A DNA stretch of 64,000 nt. Source: Actinoplanes palleronii. GTDB lineage: Bacteria; Actinomycetota; Actinomycetes; Mycobacteriales; Micromonosporaceae. A program made the position numbers and the translations under genes. Location: NCBI RefSeq assembly GCF_016862315.1, contig NZ_BOMS01000026.1, positions 1-64,000 of the forward strand, read 5' to 3'. The notes beneath the pieces are model-generated. The model was not told the origin of the DNA. It searched no databases and saw nothing but the letters and a program-made list of their open reading frames with translations. Positions 43,521-54,482 of this stretch are shown here, piece by piece (position 1 is the first letter of the stretch; each line of letters opens with the position of its first letter).

Positions 43521-45257
43521 TCAGGACGTCAGCGTGGCGTAGTGGCCGCCGATCATCATCAGGCGGTCGTGGGTGCCGACCTCCAGGATCCGGCCGTCGC
43601 CCATGACGACGATCTGGTGGGCGTTGCGGATCGTGGACAGCCTGTGGGCGATGGTGACAGTGGTACGGCCGCGAGCGAGGGCGTCCAAGGCGGTCTGCAC
43701 CGCCCGCTCCGTCGAGTTGTCCAGCGCGCTGGTCGCCTCGTCCAGCACCAGGATCGGCGGGTCGCGCAGCAGTGTCCGGGCGATCGCGATCCGCTGTTTC
43801 TCCCCGCCGGAGAACCGGTGACCACGCGAGCCCACCATCGTGTCGTAGCCCTTCGGCAGCGCCATGATCACGTCGTGTACCTGTGCCGTCCGGGCGGCCC
43901 ACTCCACCTGCTCGTCGGTGGCGTCCGGCCGCGCGTACCGCAGATTCTCCCGGACCGAGGCGTGCAGCAGGTACGTCTCCTGCCCGACCATGCTGATCAC
44001 CCCGACCAGCTCGTTGAGCCGCAGCGCCCGCAGGTCGAACCCGTCGACGGTGATCCGGCCCGCGGTCGGGTCGTAGAGCCGCATGATCAACGCGGCCACC
44101 GTGCTCTTCCCCGAACCGGTCTCGCCGACCAGGGCCAGCGACGAACCGGGCGGCACGTCCAGGGTGATGTCACTGATCGCGGGCTTCTCGTTGTCCGGAT
44201 AGGTGAAACCGACGTGCTCGAACCGCAGGTGGCCGCGCACCGGCAGGGGCAGGCTGACCGGCAGGATCGGGTCGTCGACCTCGACCGGCAGGTCCAGGTA
44301 TTCGAAGATCCGCGCGAACAGCGCTGTCGAACTGCTCCAGGTGACGCCGACGTCGAGCAGGCTGGTCATCGGCTGGAACAGCCGGCCCTGCAGGGCGGTG
44401 AAGGCCACCACCGTGCCGATGGTCAGGTCGGCGGCACTCGGCACGATCCCCGCGCTCAGGTAGATGAGCGCCGGAATGGTAGCGAACATGATGTTCATCG
44501 TGGCGCCCCGCCAGCGCCCGGCGAGCTGCGAACGCAGTTGTAGCTCGACGAGACGAGACGACGACCCGGCGAAGCGTTCGATCAGGGCCGGGCCGGTTCC
44601 CATGATCTTGCTGAGCTGCACGCCGCTGATCGACAGGCTCTCCTCGACGATCACGTTGAGGTCGGCGAGTTCCCGCTGGCGTTTGCCGGTGATCTCCTTG
44701 CGCAGCCGGGCCATCCGGCGGGCCAGCAGCAGCGCGGGCGGCAGCGCCAGCATCGACACCAGGAACAGCTGCCAGTTCAGGGCGAGCATCGCGATCGACG
44801 TGGCGACAGCGGTGGTCACGTTCGACGCGATCGAGGTGGCTGTCGAGGTGACCACCGCCTGCATGCCGCCGATGTCGTTGGTGATGCGCGACTGGATCTC
44901 ACCGGCCCGGGTGCGGGTGAAGAACGCCACCGACTGGCGGTGCAGGTGGGTGAAGACGTCCACCCGCAGCGTGTGCATGACCCGCTGGCCGGTCCCGGTG
45001 GCGATCCAGGTCTGGGTGATGCCGAACACCGCCGTCAGGACGGCGACCATGATCAGGCCGCCGACCAGCCAGCCGAGCAACCGCACGTTCCCGGTGGGCA
45101 ACGCACGGTCGATGATCTCCCGTACCAGGAACGGGGTGGCCATGTTCGTCAGCGACGACGCGACGATGATGGCCATGACCGCACTCAGCCGCCGCCAGTG
45201 CGGTTTGAACAGCAGCGCGATACGGCGCGGCGAGACGTCGGTGGAGCTAGACGACAC
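43521..45257 (-). CDS. ABC exporter, fused membrane and ATPase domains
   Basis: A 578-residue half-size ABC exporter. Six membrane helices lie at about residues 20-310 (for example AVMAIIVASSLTNMATPFLV). The ATPase domain has Walker A LVGETGSGKSTVAALIMRLY, signature FSGGEKQRIAIARTLL, Walker B ILVLDEATSALD and the H-loop TVTIAHRLSTIR. It belongs to the MsbA/lipid and peptide exporter type. The GTG at 45257 overlaps the sulfotransferase stop by 11 bp, so it is the last gene of the NRPS operon and most likely exports the NRPS product. The chimeric recombinase gene lies just downstream. Confidence 0.9.
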   Translation of the reverse strand: MSSSSTDVSPRRIALLFKPHWRRLSAVMAIIVASSLTNMATPFLVREIIDRALPTGNVRLLGWLVGGLIMVAVLTAVFGITQTWIATGTGQRVMHTLRVDVFTHLHRQSVAFFTRTRAGEIQSRITNDIGGMQAVVTSTATSIASNVTTAVATSIAMLALNWQLFLVSMLALPPALLLARRMARLRKEITGKRQRELADLNVIVEESLSISGVQLSKIMGTGPALIERFAGSSSRLVELQLRSQLAGRWRGATMNIMFATIPALIYLSAGIVPSAADLTIGTVVAFTALQGRLFQPMTSLLDVGVTWSSSTALFARIFEYLDLPVEVDDPILPVSLPLPVRGHLRFEHVGFTYPDNEKPAISDITLDVPPGSSLALVGETGSGKSTVAALIMRLYDPTAGRITVDGFDLRALRLNELVGVISMVGQETYLLHASVRENLRYARPDATDEQVEWAARTAQVHDVIMALPKGYDTMVGSRGHRFSGGEKQRIAIARTLLRDPPILVLDEATSALDNSTERAVQTALDALARGRTTVTIAHRLSTIRNAHQIVVMGDGRILEVGTHDRLMMIGGHYATLTS

Positions 45258-45966
45258 TGCGGGCCCACTTGCGCAGTACGTTGTAGTCCGGCCGATGATG
45301 CCAGTAGCAGTCGTACAGGAACCTGTCGTTCTCGGTGGTGGACCGGTAGGCACGCTCGGAACGGGTGAAGCCGGTGCTGCCGGCCGCGTCCCGGTGCCAC
45401 TGCGAGGTACGGCTCCAGACCTCCTGATCGCCGGCCTGCCAGGACAGCGACGACGCCAGGAACGGGATACCGGCGCCCCGGCAGTACCGTTCGATCGCAC
45501 CCGCGGCGTCGGTCAGCAACTCCTCGGCCTCCACCACGTACGGCTGTTCCCCGGTCACCTCCCGGACCCGCCGCGCCATCTCCACCTGATGTCCGTAACC
45601 GATCTCCTCGCAGACCATGTCCGCGTTCATCGCGTAGTGCGACGGGATGACCCGCCGCGGATCACGGATGATGAAGGTGTGCCGCCCCACCTGCGGGATC
45701 CGCTCCCCGCCGTTGCCGAGATAGTCGTACTCGGTGGTCTCCTTGACGAACACCGGATGGTCCATGGCCCGGTCCTCGAGATGTTTCAGCAGCTCGTCGT
45801 GGCTGGTCACGGTGTGGTCGCCGACCTCGATCCGGCCCTGCACGACGATGCTGGAGAACGGTTCGTGGAAGACCTCGTGGTCACCGCGTTCCAGCATCAT
45901 CCGCAGGAACGCCGTCGACATCGACCGCGGGGTACCCCAGAGGAACAGCAGGTCCGGGCCCGTCAC
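45247..45966 (-). CDS. Sulfotransferase-like protein in the NRPS operon
   Basis: A 239-residue protein of the P-loop sulfotransferase superfamily. The 5'-phosphosulfate loop is LFLWGTPRSMSTAFLRMMLE, and the 3'-phosphate region is TFIIRDPRRVIPSHYAMNAD, so PAPS binding is likely. The residues HEPFSSIVVQGRIEVG in between belong to the substrate side. The GTG overlaps the MbtH stop by four bases and its 3' end overlaps the ABC gene by 11 bp, so all four genes are one transcript. It could transfer sulfate to the phenol of a tyrosine unit of the NRPS product; this is inference from context. Confidence 0.8.
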   Translation of the reverse strand: MTGPDLLFLWGTPRSMSTAFLRMMLERGDHEVFHEPFSSIVVQGRIEVGDHTVTSHDELLKHLEDRAMDHPVFVKETTEYDYLGNGGERIPQVGRHTFIIRDPRRVIPSHYAMNADMVCEEIGYGHQVEMARRVREVTGEQPYVVEAEELLTDAAGAIERYCRGAGIPFLASSLSWQAGDQEVWSRTSQWHRDAAGSTGFTRSERAYRSTTENDRFLYDCYWHHRPDYNVLRKWARSVV

Positions 45967-46169
45967 GCCGTCCGCCCGATCAGGCTCGCCGGGCGGATGT
46001 CCCACCAGGACTCCTCGACGTAGGCCAGGCACTCGTCGCGGCTCTGCGGCCCGAAGACCTTGCGCCAGCCAGCCGGTACGTCGATCACCTCCGGCCACAG
46101 CGAGTGCTGTCCCTCATCGTTGACGAGCACGAAGAACTCGATGTCGGTACGTTCGAACGGATTGGTCAT
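45963..46169 (-). CDS. MbtH-like protein
   Basis: A 68-residue MbtH protein. The family signature is complete: [20 protein letters not shown] with [20 protein letters not shown] and EESWWDIRP. MbtH proteins bind and activate adenylation domains of NRPSs. Its ATG overlaps the NRPS stop by four bases (ATGA). The gene sits between NRPS and sulfotransferase, confirming that the NRPS depends on it. Confidence 0.95.
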   Translation of the reverse strand: MTNPFERTDIEFFVLVNDEGQHSLWPEVIDVPAGWRKVFGPQSRDECLAYVEESWWDIRPASLIGRTA

Positions 46170-49100
46170 GCCGTCGGCCCTTCGGTAGGAGTGAGGCGCA
46201 GGTGCTCGGACACCCGCGCGCCGATGATCTGCAGCACCTCGGCCCGAGCGAGCTGCCGGTGCTTGTAGTCGAGGGCCATCACGTCGACCGCGCCGGAGAC
46301 GTACGGGAGCCACATCGGTGCGAAGTGGTGCTCCTGCGGCCGGGCCGCGACCGCCTCGACGAACAGGATGTCGCCCTGGAAGACCGAGAACCGGTGACTG
46401 TCGGCGATCTTGATCAGGTTCTCGTAGAAGTCGACGGTGGCCCGGCCCTTCTGCCGCATCAGGAACGAATAGGGCCCCTGCCGCTCACGCAGGTGCTCGT
46501 ACAGGATGTCGCCGGTCAGGTGCGGGCGCTCAGAAGCGGGAAGGTTGAGGTCGAAGTGGTGTGCGAGGGCGTTCAGCCGCTCGACCAGGGTCACCGGGCG
46601 ATGCGGCGTCGGACGGGCGTCGAGCATCGCGACCAGGGCCACCTCGTGACCGGCACGCTGCAGCTGCACACCCATCTCGTGGGCGATCTCCCCGCCGGTG
46701 CTCAGGCCGAGCAGGTGGTAGGGCCCCTCCGGCTGGACGAGGCGGATCTGCTGGACGTAGTCGGCGGCCAGCGCGGCCATGGTCGCGGGCAGTTCCTCAC
46801 CCGGGTCCAGTCCGCGGGCTTGAACCCCGTACACGCCGAAGGTCTTCGGAATGGCGTTGACCAGCGGATAGTAGAGCCAGCTGAGTCCGCCCAGCGGGTG
46901 GACGCAGAACAGCGAGACAGGGCTCGACCCGGTGCGCAGCGGCACCACCACGTCGAGGGTCGCCTCCTCGGGCTCGTCGGCGAGCCACGTCGCCAGGTCC
47001 TTCGCGGTCGGCACCGCGGAGACCACCAGCGGGTTGACGGCCACCCCGAACTCGACCTCGATCGCCCTGGTGAGCGCCTCAACGGTCTCCCGGCCGCCGC
47101 CGAGGTCGAAGAGGTTGTCCTCGGCGGCCACCGAGTCGACGCCCAGGGCCTGCGCGACCAGGGCACGCATCCGGTCCTCGGCCGAGGTCCGTTCCGGAGA
47201 CGCGTCCGGCAACGGGGGCAGCTCGCCGACACGGTCGGCCAGATCGGCGAGTGTCAGGCTCTCGAAGACGTACCGGAAGGGCAGTTCCACCCGCATCAGC
47301 GTCCGGACCTCGTTGACCATCTGCATCGCCAGCAGCGAGTGGCCGCCGAGTGCGAAGAAGTTGTCGTCACGGCCCACCCGGTCGACGCCGAGCAGGCTGC
47401 GCCACACCTCGGCCAGGGACTCCTCGACCGGGCCGGCCGGCGGCACGTGGGCCCGTTCGCGGTCGGCCGTGCCGGGGTCGGGCAGCCGGCGGCGGTCGAC
47501 CTTGCCGTTGACGGTGACCGGGAAGGCCTCCATGGCCACAAACGCCGACGGCACCAGGTGTGCGGGCACGACCGCGGGCATCTGCCGCCGCAGCCGGACC
47601 GGGTCGGGGTCGAAGCCGGTGACGTACGCGACGAGGCGTTTGTCCACACCGTCGCCGTGCACCATCGCGACCGCCTGCTCGACACCGTGCAGTCCGAGCA
47701 GCGCGGCCTCCACCTCGCCCAGTTCGACCCGTACGCCGCGGATCTTGACCTGTTCGTCGTCGCGGCCGAGGAACTCGATCGCGCCGTCGGACCGGCGGCG
47801 GGCCCGGTCACCGGTGCGGTACATCCGCTCGCCTGGCGTGAACGGGTCGGCGACGAACCGCTGCGCGGTCAGGGCCGGTCGGTTCAGGTAGCCGCGGGCC
47901 AGCGGGCGCCCGGCGATGTAGATCTCGCCGGGCATGCCGAGCGGCACATGGTCCAGGTCCGGGCCGAGCACGTAGACCCGTGCGTTGGCGATCGGGACGC
48001 CGATCGGCGCGCTGCGGCCCTCGTCGTCGTCACCGCACAGCCAGCTGGTCACCCCGATGGCAGCCTCGGTCGGCCCGTACAGGTTGTGGATCAGCGTCTC
48101 GGGCAGCGCCTCGGCGAAGCGGCGGCGCAGGCTGTGGGTCAGGGTCTCGCCACCGGCGATGATGTGGCGCAGGCTGGTGCAGCCGACGGCGCCGGGTTCG
48201 CGCAGGAACATCTCCAGCATCGACGGGACGAAGTCGACGAAGGTGACCTGTTCGCGCTGGATGAGGTCGACCAGGTAGCGGGGGTCGCGGTGCCCGTCGG
48301 GCCGGGCCATCACCAGGGTCGCCCCGTTGGTCAGCGCCCAGAGCAGCTCCCACACCGAGGTGTCGAAGGTGACAGGCGACTTCTGCAGCACCCGGCCCTC
48401 GGCGCCGAGGGTGAACCTGTCGTCCATCCAGGCGATCCGGTTGCTGACCGCCGCGTGGACGTTCACCACGCCCTTCGGGGTGCCCGTCGACCCGGAGGTG
48501 TAGATCGCGTACATCGCGTCCTCGCCGTCCACCGCCACACCGGGGTCGTACACCGGCTCGTTCGCGGCATCGCCGACGTCGAGCAGCAGGTGGTCGTGAC
48601 CGGACAGCCGGTCCCGGGTGGCAGCGTGTGTCACGACGACCTGGACGCCGGTGTCGGCGATCATCGAGGCCAGACGGGCGGGCGGCAGGTCCGGGTCGAG
48701 CGGGACGAACGCACCACCCGACTTACCGATCGCGAGGACCGCCACGACCAGGTCGAAACTCCGTTCCACGCTCACGCCGACCAGCACGTCACGGCCCACG
48801 CCGAGCGCGATCAGGCGATGCGCCAGCCGGTTGGCGCGGCGGTTCAGTTCCCGGTACGACAGGCCGGCGCCCTCGAAACGTACCGCTGTCGCGTACGGTT
48901 TCCGGCGGGCCTGTTCCCGGATCAGCTCGTGCGGCCAGCGCCGGTCGCCCCGGTCGCGGACCTCTCCGGCGCTCATCGCCTCGACGGCGAGCCGTTCCGG
49001 CCCGCTCATCAACGGCAGGACACTGATCGGTACGCCGGGTCGCGCCACCGCCTCGGTCAGCAGCCGGCCGAGCATGGCGACCATCCGCTCGGCGGTGTCG

Positions 49101-52099
49101 TGGTCGAACAGGTCACCGGCGTACATCACCTCACCGCCGATACCGACCGGCCGACCGGCCTCATCGAGGAACTCGACGAACTGGATGCTCAGGTCGAACT
49201 TCGCCGACCCGGATCCCACACCGACCCGCTCCGAACGCACCCCGTCCAGACCGAATCGCGCCGACTTGCCGACCTGCGAGGCGACCATCACCTGGAACAG
49301 CGGATGCCGGCCCGGTACACGGGGCGGGTTCAGCTCCTCGACGACACTCTCGAAGGGCACGTCCTGGTTGCCGAACGCCAGCAGATCCTGCTCCCGTACC
49401 CGGTCGATGAGCTGGTCGAACGACGGATCCCCGGACAGGTCGGCCCGCAGCACCAGGGTGTTGACGAAGAAACCGACCAGATCCTCCAGGGCCTCGTCGA
49501 CCCGGCCGGACACCGGCCACCCGAGCGGGATGTCGGTACCGGCACCGAGACGGAACAGCACCGCGGCCACCGCCGACTGCAACACCATGAAAGTGGTGGC
49601 ACCGTGCCGCCGCGCCACCTCGGCTACCCGCTCGTGCGTCTCAGCGGGCAGCGACACCGGCACCGGCCGGCCGCGATACGTCGGTTCGGCAGGCCTGCCC
49701 CGGTCGACGGGCAGCGCGATCTCGTCGGGAACACCGCCGAGCAGCTCCTGCCAGTACGCGATCTGCGGCCGCGCCAGCCGAACCAGGTCACGCTGCCAGA
49801 CCGCGAAGTCGGCGTACTGCACCGGCAGCTCGGTCCACCGCGGCGGATGCCCGGCCCGGCGTTGCTCGTACGCCTCGGACAGGTCACGCATCAGCGGTTT
49901 CATCGACCCACCGTCAGCGGCGACGTGGTGCACGACCAGAACCAGGACGAAGTCCTCCGGCCCGACCTCCAGCAGTCGCACCCGCAGCGGGATCCGCGCC
50001 GTCAGGTCGAAGCTCTCGCGGACCATGCGCGTGACGGTGTCCTGCCAGCCGGTCTCCGCGATCGACTCGCGAACCAGCAGCTCGCCCAGCTCGGCCATCG
50101 GCACCACCTGCTGGTACGGCTGCCCGTCCAGCACCGGGAACCGGGTACGCAACGGCTCGTGCCGCCGGACCACATCGGTCACCGCAGCCCGCAGAGCAGC
50201 CTCGTCCAGGCCGTCGGCAAGCCGGACCACCACCGGGATGTGATACGCCCCGTCGCCACCACGCAACTGCGCGGTCAACCACATCCGCTGCTGCGGGTAC
50301 GACAGCGGCACCCGTTCCGAACGCACCTGACGCCGCAGCACCGGCCGGACACCGGTCTTCAACACCGACACCCGCCGGGCCAGGTCAGCCAGCGTCGACG
50401 TCTCGAACAGGTCCCGGACCGGCAACTCCACGTTCATCACCGACCGGACCCGGTTCACCAGCTGCGTCGCCAGCAGCGAATGACCGCCGAGCCGGTAGAA
50501 CTCGTCGGTACGGCCGACCCGGGTCACCCCGAGGATCTCCTCCCACAACCGGGCCAGGCTCTGCTCCACCGCGCCGACCGGAGCGACGTAGTCGCGCTGC
50601 CCCGACTCGGCCCCCGGATCCGGCAGCGCCTTCCGGTCGACCTTGCCGTTCACCGTCACCGGCAGCACGTCGAGTTTCACCAGCACCGACGGCACCAGAT
50701 GCTCCGGCACCAGCCCGGCCAGATCCCGGCGCAGTGCGGCCGGTTCCGGACCGCCGTCGTCGGTCACCACGTAGGCGACCAGCCTGCGGTCCGCGCCGTC
50801 GCCGTGCGGCACGACCACCGCCTGGTCCACTCCCGGCAGGCTCATCAGCGCCGACTCGATCTCACCCGGTTCCACCCGGACACCCCGGATCTTGACCTGG
50901 TCGTCGGCGCGGCCCCGGTACTCCAGCTGCCCGTCGGGCCGCCGCATCACCACGTCACCGGTGCGGTACATCCGCTCACCGGGCGCCCCGAACGGGTCCG
51001 CGACGAAACGATGGGCGGTCAGCCCGGTCTGCCCGGCATACCCACGGGCCACCCCGGCCCCCGCCAGGTACAGCTCACCAGTTGTCTGTTCCCGCAGCAG
51101 GTCGTCCAGCACGTACGCCCGCACGTTGGGCAACGGCCGCCCGATCGGCGGCACCCCGTCACCGGCCAGCGGGTCACTCACGGTCGCCGCCACGGTGCCC
51201 TCGGTCGGCCCGTACGCGTTGAACATGCGCCGTTGGCGACACCAGCGAGCCGCCACCGCCGGCGGGCACGCCTCCCCCGCCACGATCAGCGTCACCGACT
51301 CCGGCAGTCCCCCGGCATCCTCCACCACGGACAGCAGCGACGGCGGCAGCGTCACGTGGGTGACCCCACGGCTGCGTACCAGCTCCACCAGTTCCGGGCC
51401 GGGCACCAGCCGGGACCGGTCCGTCACCACCAGGGCCGCACCGGACAACAGCGTCGTCCACACCTCGGACACCGAAGCGTCGAAACTGACCGACGCGAAC
51501 TGCAGCCGCCGGCAGCCCGGCCCCAGCCCGAAGATCTCCGTCTGCGACCGCACCAGGTTCCGAGCACTCGCATGGGTCACTACGACGCCTTTCGGTACGC
51601 CCGTCGACCCTGACGTGTAAATCAGGTAGGCGGCGTGGTCCGGCAGCAGCGCCTCGTGCCGGTCGGCGTCCGTCACGGCGCCACCGTCCAACCCGGAAAG
51701 CTCGCCCGCGGTCTTCGGGTCGTCGAGCACCACCTCGGTGATCGCGGAAGACGCTTCCAGGCGCGCGCCGGCGGTCGTGACCACGCATCGGGCCCGCGCG
51801 TCGGCCATCATGAACTCTGCCCGCACGGCCGGGTAGGCCACGTCCACCGGCACGTACGCCCCGCCGGCCTTCGACACCGCGAGGGCGGCCACCACGAACT
51901 CGACTCCGCGGGGCATCCGCAGCGCCACCACTACCTCGGGGCCGACCCCCTGGTCGATCAGCAGCCGGGCTAATCGGTTGGATCGCTCGTCCAGCTCCGC
52001 GAACGAGACCGTCGCGTCGTCACACACCACGGCGGTCTCATCGGCGCCGCGCTCCACCTGCGCGGCGAACATCTCCGGCAACGTCCACGGATCGCTCAC
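46166..52099 (-). CDS. Two-module nonribosomal peptide synthetase with thioesterase
   Basis: 1977 residues: A1 (1-500), PCP1 (Ser about 539 in [10 protein letters not shown]), C (about 600-1035, HHVAADGG near 725), A2 (1060-1545), PCP2 (Ser about 1586 in [10 protein letters not shown]), a third carrier-like domain (about 1650-1710) and TE (Ser about 1799 in GLSTGGE, Asp in MLDARPTP, His in [10 protein letters not shown]). The third carrier reads [13 protein letters not shown], with no serine for phosphopantetheine. Aligned by hand with GrsA, A1 gives the code D-A-S-T-I-A-A-V-A-K, close to tyrosine or beta-hydroxytyrosine, and A2 gives D-T-W-D-I-G-L-I-G-K, which I cannot assign. There is no C domain before A1, so synthesis starts at A1 and yields a dipeptide or, by iteration, a multimer. 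GTG start with GAGGAGG upstream. Confidence 0.93.
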   Translation of the reverse strand: MSDPWTLPEMFAAQVERGADETAVVCDDATVSFAELDERSNRLARLLIDQGVGPEVVVALRMPRGVEFVVAALAVSKAGGAYVPVDVAYPAVRAEFMMADARARCVVTTAGARLEASSAITEVVLDDPKTAGELSGLDGGAVTDADRHEALLPDHAAYLIYTSGSTGVPKGVVVTHASARNLVRSQTEIFGLGPGCRRLQFASVSFDASVSEVWTTLLSGAALVVTDRSRLVPGPELVELVRSRGVTHVTLPPSLLSVVEDAGGLPESVTLIVAGEACPPAVAARWCRQRRMFNAYGPTEGTVAATVSDPLAGDGVPPIGRPLPNVRAYVLDDLLREQTTGELYLAGAGVARGYAGQTGLTAHRFVADPFGAPGERMYRTGDVVMRRPDGQLEYRGRADDQVKIRGVRVEPGEIESALMSLPGVDQAVVVPHGDGADRRLVAYVVTDDGGPEPAALRRDLAGLVPEHLVPSVLVKLDVLPVTVNGKVDRKALPDPGAESGQRDYVAPVGAVEQSLARLWEEILGVTRVGRTDEFYRLGGHSLLATQLVNRVRSVMNVELPVRDLFETSTLADLARRVSVLKTGVRPVLRRQVRSERVPLSYPQQRMWLTAQLRGGDGAYHIPVVVRLADGLDEAALRAAVTDVVRRHEPLRTRFPVLDGQPYQQVVPMAELGELLVRESIAETGWQDTVTRMVRESFDLTARIPLRVRLLEVGPEDFVLVLVVHHVAADGGSMKPLMRDLSEAYEQRRAGHPPRWTELPVQYADFAVWQRDLVRLARPQIAYWQELLGGVPDEIALPVDRGRPAEPTYRGRPVPVSLPAETHERVAEVARRHGATTFMVLQSAVAAVLFRLGAGTDIPLGWPVSGRVDEALEDLVGFFVNTLVLRADLSGDPSFDQLIDRVREQDLLAFGNQDVPFESVVEELNPPRVPGRHPLFQVMVASQVGKSARFGLDGVRSERVGVGSGSAKFDLSIQFVEFLDEAGRPVGIGGEVMYAGDLFDHDTAERMVAMLGRLLTEAVARPGVPISVLPLMSGPERLAVEAMSAGEVRDRGDRRWPHELIREQARRKPYATAVRFEGAGLSYRELNRRANRLAHRLIALGVGRDVLVGVSVERSFDLVVAVLAIGKSGGAFVPLDPDLPPARLASMIADTGVQVVVTHAATRDRLSGHDHLLLDVGDAANEPVYDPGVAVDGEDAMYAIYTSGSTGTPKGVVNVHAAVSNRIAWMDDRFTLGAEGRVLQKSPVTFDTSVWELLWALTNGATLVMARPDGHRDPRYLVDLIQREQVTFVDFVPSMLEMFLREPGAVGCTSLRHIIAGGETLTHSLRRRFAEALPETLIHNLYGPTEAAIGVTSWLCGDDDEGRSAPIGVPIANARVYVLGPDLDHVPLGMPGEIYIAGRPLARGYLNRPALTAQRFVADPFTPGERMYRTGDRARRRSDGAIEFLGRDDEQVKIRGVRVELGEVEAALLGLHGVEQAVAMVHGDGVDKRLVAYVTGFDPDPVRLRRQMPAVVPAHLVPSAFVAMEAFPVTVNGKVDRRRLPDPGTADRERAHVPPAGPVEESLAEVWRSLLGVDRVGRDDNFFALGGHSLLAMQMVNEVRTLMRVELPFRYVFESLTLADLADRVGELPPLPDASPERTSAEDRMRALVAQALGVDSVAAEDNLFDLGGGRETVEALTRAIEVEFGVAVNPLVVSAVPTAKDLATWLADEPEEATLDVVVPLRTGSSPVSLFCVHPLGGLSWLYYPLVNAIPKTFGVYGVQARGLDPGEELPATMAALAADYVQQIRLVQPEGPYHLLGLSTGGEIAHEMGVQLQRAGHEVALVAMLDARPTPHRPVTLVERLNALAHHFDLNLPASERPHLTGDILYEHLRERQGPYSFLMRQKGRATVDFYENLIKIADSHRFSVFQGDILFVEAVAARPQEHHFAPMWLPYVSGAVDVMALDYKHRQLARAEVLQIIGARVSEHLRLTPTEGPTA

Positions 52100-52358
52100 A
52101 ACGGCCTCCTCGGATGGGCGCCCGGGACCCCGGCGCCGTTGACAAGTACGACGATCTTCAAGGTCGCGAACCGACCGCCACTGTGGAGGAAAGCCACAGA
52201 AGCAGCAAGATGACTAACATCATCACGATCGCGGTACACAAAATGGACCTCAGCCGCGTCGCCTCTCTTCGAGAGGCAGACGCTGGCGCACATCATCAAG
52301 CAGGCATTTGCCTATTAAACCGATAGGTATTGCGTAATACCGTCTCGACTAACGAAGG

Positions 52359-52732
52359 TCAGGAGACACCGAACGGCGCGGACCCTTCGATGCCGAGGTC
52401 CTTGCAGTCGTAGCCGCTACCTTCGCCGTGATACATCCAGCCCTTGCCAATGAACTGACGCAGGTACCAACCGTCACCAACGGTGGTGGCTGTGCTCACC
52501 CGGGAGGCCGCCGCCAACCCCTCGGCGCACTCCATCGAACCGAGCGACCAGCCCTTGAGCAGGTCAAACAGCCCTTCGAGGTCCTTCCGCTCAGGGCAGG
52601 CGGCTATCCCGGCAACGTCAGTCGACGGCGCGGGAGCAGCCGCTCCGGGGCGGACGAAACCGGGGCGGCGCAAGCGGAAAGCGCGAACAGAACAACGGCA
52701 GCGGGCAGCACCTGACGGTGACGTACAAACAT
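52359..52732 (-). pseudogene. Small lipoprotein with a frameshift
   Basis: An ATG with GAGGAG upstream opens FVRHRQVLPAAVVLFALSAC, a lipoprotein signal. After about ten more residues one base is missing in the CCCC run near 52660. The neighbouring frame continues AAAPAPSTDVAGIAACPERK and DLEGLFDLLKGWSLGSMECA through WYLRQFIGKGWMYHGEGSGY to the stop at 52359. Joined, it is a lipoprotein of about 125 residues with a Cys-containing domain of unknown function. Homopolymer error or real mutation cannot be told apart here. It lies upstream of the NRPS operon on the same strand, 260 bp away. Confidence 0.6.
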
Positions 52733-53159
52733 TTCAGGCTCCTCAGAATCGCGACAGGCGCGCGGCGGCGAGATGAATCCTCGGCCGCCGGCGCAGTCCG
52801 CGATATCCCGCTTCTGTGCCATCATCCACAGTGCCTGCCGACTGGTAGCCATTCACCTCGGTCTTTCATTTGGGTGCCAGACAGCCGCGCCCGCTCAGGA
52901 CCACCTGAATGGCGAATCCGAGTCCGCCGAGAATCCCCCGGGCAGGGCGATTGCGTAGTCGGTTGAGGAGTGCTTGAGCTGGTGTTTTGTGCGGGAGCTG
53001 GCGGCAGCCGGGGGTCCATGTAGGACGGGTGCGGCGCCTGCTGGTGATCATGAGTTTGCGAAGACCATGAGCCAGAACAGGACCGCACCCGCTGATGTCA
53101 GCAGTACTGACCGAGATCGTGCTGCCGCAACGACCACCGCACCTGCCGCGCCCGACCAC

Positions 53160-53867
53160 GGTCACCGATGGTGACCGGCAGAGCTTGTTCGTCGCGTTGG
53201 CGGCGGTCGAGACGCCCGCACGTTCGCCAACATCGCCAGTGCCGCAGGCAGCCGCGACGGAACGATCCCCTCGGGCACCCTGTCCCCGCTGATGCGGCAA
53301 CTCACCGACGACAAACAGGTCCTGACCGCCGACCAGCCACTGTCGACCAGAAGCGGCAAACCCGCCCTCTACCGGGTCGCCGACAGCAACCTGCGCCTCT
53401 ACCTCGCCATCCTCCGCGATGTTCACAACCTGACCCGGCGCGGCCGGCCCGACGCCGGCTACACCCTGTTCCAGAACCGATGGACCAGCTGGCGCGGCCG
53501 GGCCGTGGAACCGCTCATCCGCACCTCGCTCGAACAAGCCGCCATCAACGGATCCCTGCCGTGGCCCGATGCCCACGCCGTCGGCGGCTGGTAGAACCGG
53601 CAGTTCAACCCGGAGGTCGACCTGGTCGGCGCCGACCGGACACCCGTCGCCGCACACATCTACTTCTGCGGGTCACTGAAGTGGCTGGGGACAGCGTTCG
53701 ACACTCGCGACCTGCACACCCTCCAGGAGGGCGCTCGCCAGATTCCCGGCTTCGACGCGTCGCACACCGGCCTGATCGTTGTCACTCGCTCCGGGGCGGA
53801 GTTACCCACCGATGTAGTTGACGTCATCTGGGGCCCCGACGATGTCGTTGGCGCCTGGCGAACCTGA
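53160..53867 (+). pseudogene. Remnant of an AAA-type ATPase with DUF234-like C-terminus
   Basis: Only the 3' part of the gene is left. DGDRQSLFVALAAVETPARS appears in one frame, then after a shift near 53215 FANIASAAGSRDGTIPSGTL and SPLMRQLTDDKQVLTADQPL, LYRVADSNLRLYLAILRDVH and RRGRPDAGYTLFQNRWTSWR. A TAG at 53592-53594 replaces a tryptophan codon in GGW-W-NRQFNPEVDLVGADR, and the rest runs to 53867. The ATPase core (Walker motifs) is missing, so it is a dead gene. Such ATPases are often found near mobile elements. Confidence 0.65.
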
Positions 53868-54482
53868 CCTATTACCCCCTCATCGCCAAGACGGAGACGA
53901 AGGCATCAGGGAACGACCGCACAAACTTCCGCCGGGGCCAACTCCGTGCCTGAACGACGCGATCGTCGTCACCCGCTCCGCCACCGGCAAATCGGCACGA
54001 TTCCTCCAGAGGGGTTGTGCCCATGGCTTCGGACACCGTTCGACGTCGCGTCGCGCTGTCGTGACCGGGTCGAACACCCGGGCCGGCGAACTCGTGCTTG
54101 TCGGAGTCGCCCCGCACGGGGGTATCGCACCGACACGGGCAAAACTGCCATCGATCGGTGGCACGCCGAGTGCATTGTGGCCAGATCCCGGCCTGCCCCG
54201 GTCATCGTCGGCAACACCGGCTCGAGCCCTCACGTACCGGCGAAGGCTTGGTACCGCAGCAGCACTGGGTTCGCTTTTCGCCGTCGGTGGCAATGCCGTG
54301 CTCGCCACCGACGGCGTCCAGGCGTGACCGGGTGATGGCGTGGTGGTTGTCGGGGAGACGTGGGCGGGGCGAGGGTCTGCCAGGGATCCGCAGCAGGCCC
54401 TCGTGAATCGCGCTGTCGATGACCGAGCGGGTCGGCGCCTGGGGATCTCAGGAGAGTCGCTACTGCTGCCGATGCCGGCGCG
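53868..54482. other. Non-coding, decayed stretch
   Basis: Several short overlapping frames exist on both strands but none shows a start with ribosome site, family motif or steady codon bias across its length. It looks like degenerate former coding DNA between the ATPase remnant and the amidohydrolase gene. I see no repeat or RNA gene. Confidence 0.45.

Noticed and set aside
46202-51613. A plus-strand open frame of about 1800 codons opposite the NRPS gene
   Set aside because: It is the antisense shadow of a very GC-rich gene: no family motifs, His/Arg/Asp-rich composition, and no ribosome site at its start.
52866-53159. Minus-strand frame between the broken lipoprotein and the ATPase remnant
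   Set aside because: No motif was recognised and the sequence is Arg/Pro-rich; it may be degraded transposon DNA but I cannot support a call.
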